This document shows positions 59,399 to 64,000 of a stretch of DNA of 64,000 nucleotides, piece after piece; the stretch's first letter is position 1, and every line of letters begins with the position of its first letter. The notes beneath the pieces were generated by a model, which was given only the letters and a program-made list of their open reading frames with translations, made no database searches and was not told the origin of the DNA. The stretch comes from Chamaea fasciata (taxonomy: Eukaryota > Chordata > Aves > Passeriformes > Sylviidae), in assembly GCA_029207755.1 (NCBI GenBank), contig JARCOQ010000004.1, forward strand, positions 43,826,805 to 43,890,804, read 5' to 3'. The position numbers and the translations under genes were made by a program.

Positions 59399-61082
59399 AC
59401 ATAGGATTGACATAGCCTTAGAACTGTGGGCATAAAATACAAACTTCTTAAACTATGCAACAATTCTGATTATGAACCAAAATTGATTCAAAGTGTGACT
59501 GCAGAGGTTTAATTTAATCTTTCAGATATAAAACTGACAAAAATGTTAAAGGTTACCAAGAAAACTAGCAACCAAGAAAATAAAATATTTCTGATATTTT
59601 CTTTCATTAGCACAAATAACTTACCAGATTAGATCGTTCAGCAAATTCATAGGCAATACTTATTAAAAATTTTAATTTCTAGTAATTGAAAACAATATTA
59701 GTGAAGTTAAAGATGTTAAAAGCCTTGAAGCATTGTTTCCAGTTTTACTAGAACACTGGGCTATGTCTTCTGTTTAAGCATAAACAGCCTTTGTTCACAT
59801 AGGGTACTACTGTACTACCAATAACAAATTGATACTTTGGCATAGCAAACTGACCTACAAAACATAGGTTAAAACATGAAAGATTGATCTCCTCAAATCA
59901 ACAACTTCTTACGCTATTAGCTTACAAGGTAGCTCACCACATATTTTATTGTTCACCATAGAATACAGCGTACTAGAGAGTTAATGATCTGATAAATATT
60001 TCAATTCCTCTAATTTTTAATAATAAACTATGTTAGCACTGAAAAGTAAAAAAAGGTTAATGTTAGATCTAGTAAAGATTTTAAAAGTGCTTCCTTTAAA
60101 AGTGCTTTTCAAACATGTTTCTAGATATACTAATTACTGATACAAATTTCTAAATATACTGATACAAAGTTGTCAACTTTGCTGCACTAATGTGTTTTAA
60201 ATTTGTTCATCTTCATTCAAGGGAGAGGAAAATTAGCCATAAGAATATTAAAACAGATTTGTAAAAAGGTTGCTAAAAACCTAAACCCCATTACCATTAT
60301 CTGAGGAATGCATGCAGACATGGACAGACTAAAATTACCATGATTCAGCTCCTTTAAGCAATACTATCTACTGAAAAATGACTCAAACCATTGCTTTATG
60401 TAATTCATTTAAAGTAAAATGGTTTTCAAGTACACAGTCCTGTATTGCCGGTCAAATCGAAGAGCTGAAATTTTGAAGGCTCTCCCTGCCTCACTTATTT
60501 GAATGACATGGGCTGCTTGAGCAGGCTTTTTAAACATTCAGCACTAATTGGTAACAGAGACTAGATTAAAATCAGTCGAGTTCTTTTAACCTTCCCCAAA
60601 TACCCTCACATCTTCAAGTTTCACTTAATGTAATTGTAAAAACAGGTCTACTGTTACTCAACTCTCAAGGGTGGCATTAACTTCATTAGGTGCTGTTTGT
60701 ACAATGTGTTAAGCTCCTCATTAGAACATGCACAGAGGTATTTTAGACTAATGAGGCTCTATTGTTATAACCTATCCCTGCTTAATTGCAATTTCTTTAT
60801 AAGTAGCTGATGTGGCACAAACTCTCTCAAATGGCAAATACTGGTACAAAAATCAGTTTTAATTGATGTGTACATTAAAATAAATCTTCCCATTAGGCTG
60901 AACACTGTATGCCTATTAGCCTCAGAGGATTAAAAAATATTTTTTAAATAAAAAAGAAAAAATATGTGTGTCCAATCATGGGCCTTATTCATTTGCAGAA
61001 GAGTGTTGTGGAATCCTTCCTTCTCTGCGGCCCTACACAGCACAACCAGATGGGCCCTACAGCTACAAGTGAGACAGAAGCA
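59399..61082. other. Unique DNA with a conserved-looking A+T-rich block
   Basis: No repeat recognised. About 60430-60960 is complex, non-repetitive and dense in homeodomain-type ATTA/TAAT cores and octamer-like words (see findings), as expected of conserved vertebrate non-coding elements. Conservation itself cannot be seen from one sequence. Short local duplications (TTTAAAAGTGCTT twice, about 60080-60106; ATACTGATACAAA-like, about 60135-60170) lie just before it. Confidence 0.4.
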
Positions 61083-61240
61083 TGGAATCATTTAGACTGG
61101 AAAAGACCTTTAAAGCCACTGAGGCCAGCACTGCCAAGTCCACCACTAAAACATGTCCTCAAATGCCACATCTACGGGTCTCTTAAATACCTCCAGGAAT
61201 GACAGATTTCAGGTCACCATATCTGTATTTTTCAGCAGCA
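61083..61240 (-). mobile_element. CR1 LINE 3' end (minus)
   Basis: Plus-strand text is the reverse complement of a CR1 terminus: GGAATCATTTAGACTGGAAA, AGACCTTTAAAGCCACTGAG, CAGCACTGCCAAGTCCACCA, CTAAAACATGTCCTCAAATG, CCACATCTACGGGTCTCTTA and AATACCTCCAGGAATGACAG. The copy is well preserved but short. Confidence 0.92.
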
Positions 61241-64000
61241 GCCTTCATCATCACCTCAGTTCAGGTAATTCCCTGCCTTCTCTCACATTTGAAGAGAAGC
61301 AGAGGTCAGGATAGACAGACAATCTTCTCTCACAAGTGCACAGTCACAAGAGCTAAACTGTGGTATTGGAACTGTGCTTGTGGTGGTAACAGCAACAGAT
61401 GAAATCCCTCAACTTGCAAATGCCTCAAAAAATGCTCTGCACAGGACAAGAATATACAACAAATCACTTGGAATTAAAGAAATTAAACAAATCAAGGCAA
61501 AAACAAAAGCAAAACCAAATAAGGCAATATCCAGACTGCAAGTAGGAATTTTGTTTCTGAACAATGTCAATTCTGTGCTCTTCATGCAGGAAGGATGTGA
61601 GGCCTATGTAAATTTAAGTCATGTGAAATACAAAACCATCAAGGGAAAAGAAATGCACCAAAGCTTTAGTTCTTCTTTGGCATTGGCAAGGCTCCTTCTA
61701 ACTATCATTCCTAGGCAAAAAGTCTTTTGCTTTTAACACAGTTGCACAGAGAAAGACATTAGATAAAATCAGGTCTGTGTATACAGGAATAGAAATTTAC
61801 CTCGGAAAAGGCATTCAAAAGGAAAAAACTTATTTTAAAACAAAACATGTCTTTTTATTTTACTTTAAGGAAGCACTCTACTGCATAATCACATAGGATT
61901 AATCTTGTATCTCTAACCCTTCCTCCTACTGTTTGTGTCAAATAAAAATACATGGTAAGAGGTAGGAAGGGACCACACAAACAAGTGGGGGCAATTTCTG
62001 CTTGGGACTACATGAAGGTAGGAAACCACTACTTTTCTTATAAAGAACACAAAAACAGGTTTGAAGTGCTTAAACGTCATGGATCTGTTTATTTTCCTCC
62101 TGGGCTAGTCTAATCTACTTCCTAAGAAAATCAAAGCAACCAAATCCATGAGTTGTTCAGATCATCTTTATGATTACTGTAAGCAAGTTTCTATCCAGTG
62201 AGGGTTTTCCATGCTTCCTACCTGCAAATTAAGTTCAGTGTTGCACACAGGGTTGTCTGACAGTGATTGGACCAGAATTCTGATGAAGCTTCCGTTCACC
62301 TAGGTGGAGTTTTGTATAATACCTCAAAGGCCATTCCCGTTTTAGTGATTTGCTACATGGACATATTAATAAAGCTGTCCTTGCTGGCTTCCCATTACCA
62401 TGTTGCTGCTGCTTTGCTGACAACTCTACTACCAGCTGCTATCTCTTTAATGTTTTCATGGTCTCATGCATCTTCTTGGTGCTACTTTAGCTGAACATTA
62501 CTGGAATTTCCTATTTTATTTGCTAATGGCTTCGCCCATGCACCTCTTGAGAGGGGATGTCACTACACAGTCAGCAATGATATTTTACATGGTACATACC
62601 AATACTTCATTTACCAAACAAAATGTTTAATAAAGCAGAGATCTAGCCAGGAGGCAGCTAGCTCAGCACAAAGATGACAAGAGTATGATAAGCAGAAATT
62701 TCCAATATTTCACAATGCTATTCACCAAATTTATTTCTTCCTTTCATGTCAGTAGCCATCAGCTTGGTAAAATATTATTACTTCTCACTCCTAGCAACAT
62801 TTTACTCTAGGTCTGTCACTAATCTTCATCACTAATACAGAAAGTTTGAAAACATGACCTGGGCAAACTCATCAGATTCAGCATTGTAAATAAAGATATT
62901 AGTATTAGTATTACAGTGAAGAAAATAGATCAATTTATGTTTTTTTAGTGGATTGATAGTACAGCAAGAGTCTGGATATCATATAGAGAATGGGAAACAA
63001 AGCCATTTACAAAGCTGAATTTATTTAACTTTTTAAAGCATAACCTACAAAGATACAGTCTTTATTAATAGTAATAGTCTTTCAGTCAACCAGATCAAGT
63101 GGTTTTTTTCTTAATAACAAACCCAAGTCTTTTACACAGGACAACAAACTGTATCAGACACTTTTTGGTCTTACATTTTCTTATCAGCATCAGGTGCTCA
63201 AGACTTAAGGCTTGAATTTTTAGATTTCGGTGTTTCTTTCTGTTAAAAGAAAATATCGCAAAGTCTCATCTTCTAAGGTAAAGTTGGCTTTCACAAGCCC
63301 ACTACATCAGACTGTCTTCTCCATGCCAATGGCTCTCTTCTAAATCCATTGAGTGAGGATTTGTTTCTTAAGAAAGCTTTTCCTGCCTGGAAGTAGAGGC
63401 TTCCAAACACAGACATGGACCTCCAAAAGTTGAGCATATGGAAGTTCCAGGATGAGGAAGGGAACTGGATGTTCATACAGTGAAGTAACTGAAACAGCAT
63501 CCACTAAGGTGACCACCATGCGAGAGAGCAGAAAAGACATAGTTTTAAAAGCATGTTCTAACAAGATTATCTAAAGAATAAAACAGTCACTGGCTTCCAC
63601 AAACATGGACACCACACCATTCATTTCATTCACTAGGCGTAATTCTTTTATGCTAAATATTCATCTTTCACTCTCACTCCACCTGACCAGTTTTCTGTCC
63701 CCTTTCTCCACAAATTTGTCTGTGATTCTACACGAGTTCTGGTCCCATGCAGCATTCAGAGTAGTACAGGAGGAGGCACAGCAATTCTACATATCTGCCT
63801 GTAGCATCCCACATACTCAACACAATATTTGTGTAAGTTCAAGCAGGAGCAGACACAACTGAAAACTCACTACACACAGATTGAGTGTATCTCTCTATTG
63901 CAAATCAAGCACAGAGTAGGACAGATCAAACCCAGTTGAAGAGGAAAACCAAGAAATCTAAGATCAAAAAAAGAAAAAGAATATCAGAAACTACATATAA
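61241..64000. other. Unique non-coding DNA
   Basis: No gene, RNA gene or transposon recognised up to the window end. Frames of up to 120 codons (61374-61736 plus) are Lys/Asn/Ala-mixed without a domain. Confidence 0.5.

Overview
The window looks like an A+T-rich, non-coding stretch of a songbird (passerine) nuclear genome. Three things point to a bird: many 5'-truncated CR1 LINE fragments ending in the avian ATTCTRTGA-type tail, several avian endogenous-retrovirus solo LTRs, and general CpG depletion. Two elements narrow it to a songbird: a tRNA-Ile-derived head joined to a CR1-like tail, on the plus strand near 48.3 kb and on the minus strand near 53.3 kb. This is the architecture I recall for the zebra finch SINE TguSINE1. 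I found no protein-coding gene I can defend. The open reading frames are short and of random composition, or they lie inside CR1 and LTR sequence. The window is best read as a gene desert or a very large intron.

Layout. 1-25 kb: almost repeat-free unique DNA with A/T homopolymers, a T/G-rich tract (620-761), a possible minus-strand transcript 3' end near 12.1-13.5 kb, a perfect 15-bp hairpin (21187-21223) and stretches that read like conserved non-coding DNA. 25.3-34 kb: a minus-strand and a plus-strand CR1 facing away from each other (25331-26700), a complete solo LTR with a 5-bp target-site duplication (27639-28336), an AT microsatellite and smaller CR1 pieces. 37.4-40.5 kb: three LTR-like blocks in a row, the last one (39606-40428) flanked by a 5-bp duplication and carrying a strong G-quadruplex tract. 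41.9-42.05 kb: an imperfect long inverted repeat that may be an unnamed MITE or a hairpin RNA source. 44.2-46.2 kb: a very old CR1-like body fragment followed by a long LTR of about 1.1 kb. 48-53.5 kb: the two SINEs, with a 17-bp perfect triplication between them. 55.97-57.05 kb: a complete solo LTR with perfect 5-bp duplication, then a CR1 3' end. 57.7-58.05 kb: a CpG-rich patch with terminal-exon-like signals on the minus strand. 59-61.3 kb: two more CR1 tails around a candidate conserved element (about 60.43-60.96 kb).

No operon, pathway or gene system can be inferred. The content is a layered history of retroelement insertions in otherwise unique DNA. All family names come from recognising sequence by eye; no search was run. 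The least explained signals are the long inverted repeat at 41887-42046, the candidate minus-strand transcript ends at 12.1-13.5 kb and 57.7-57.96 kb, and the conserved-looking A+T-rich block near 60.5 kb.
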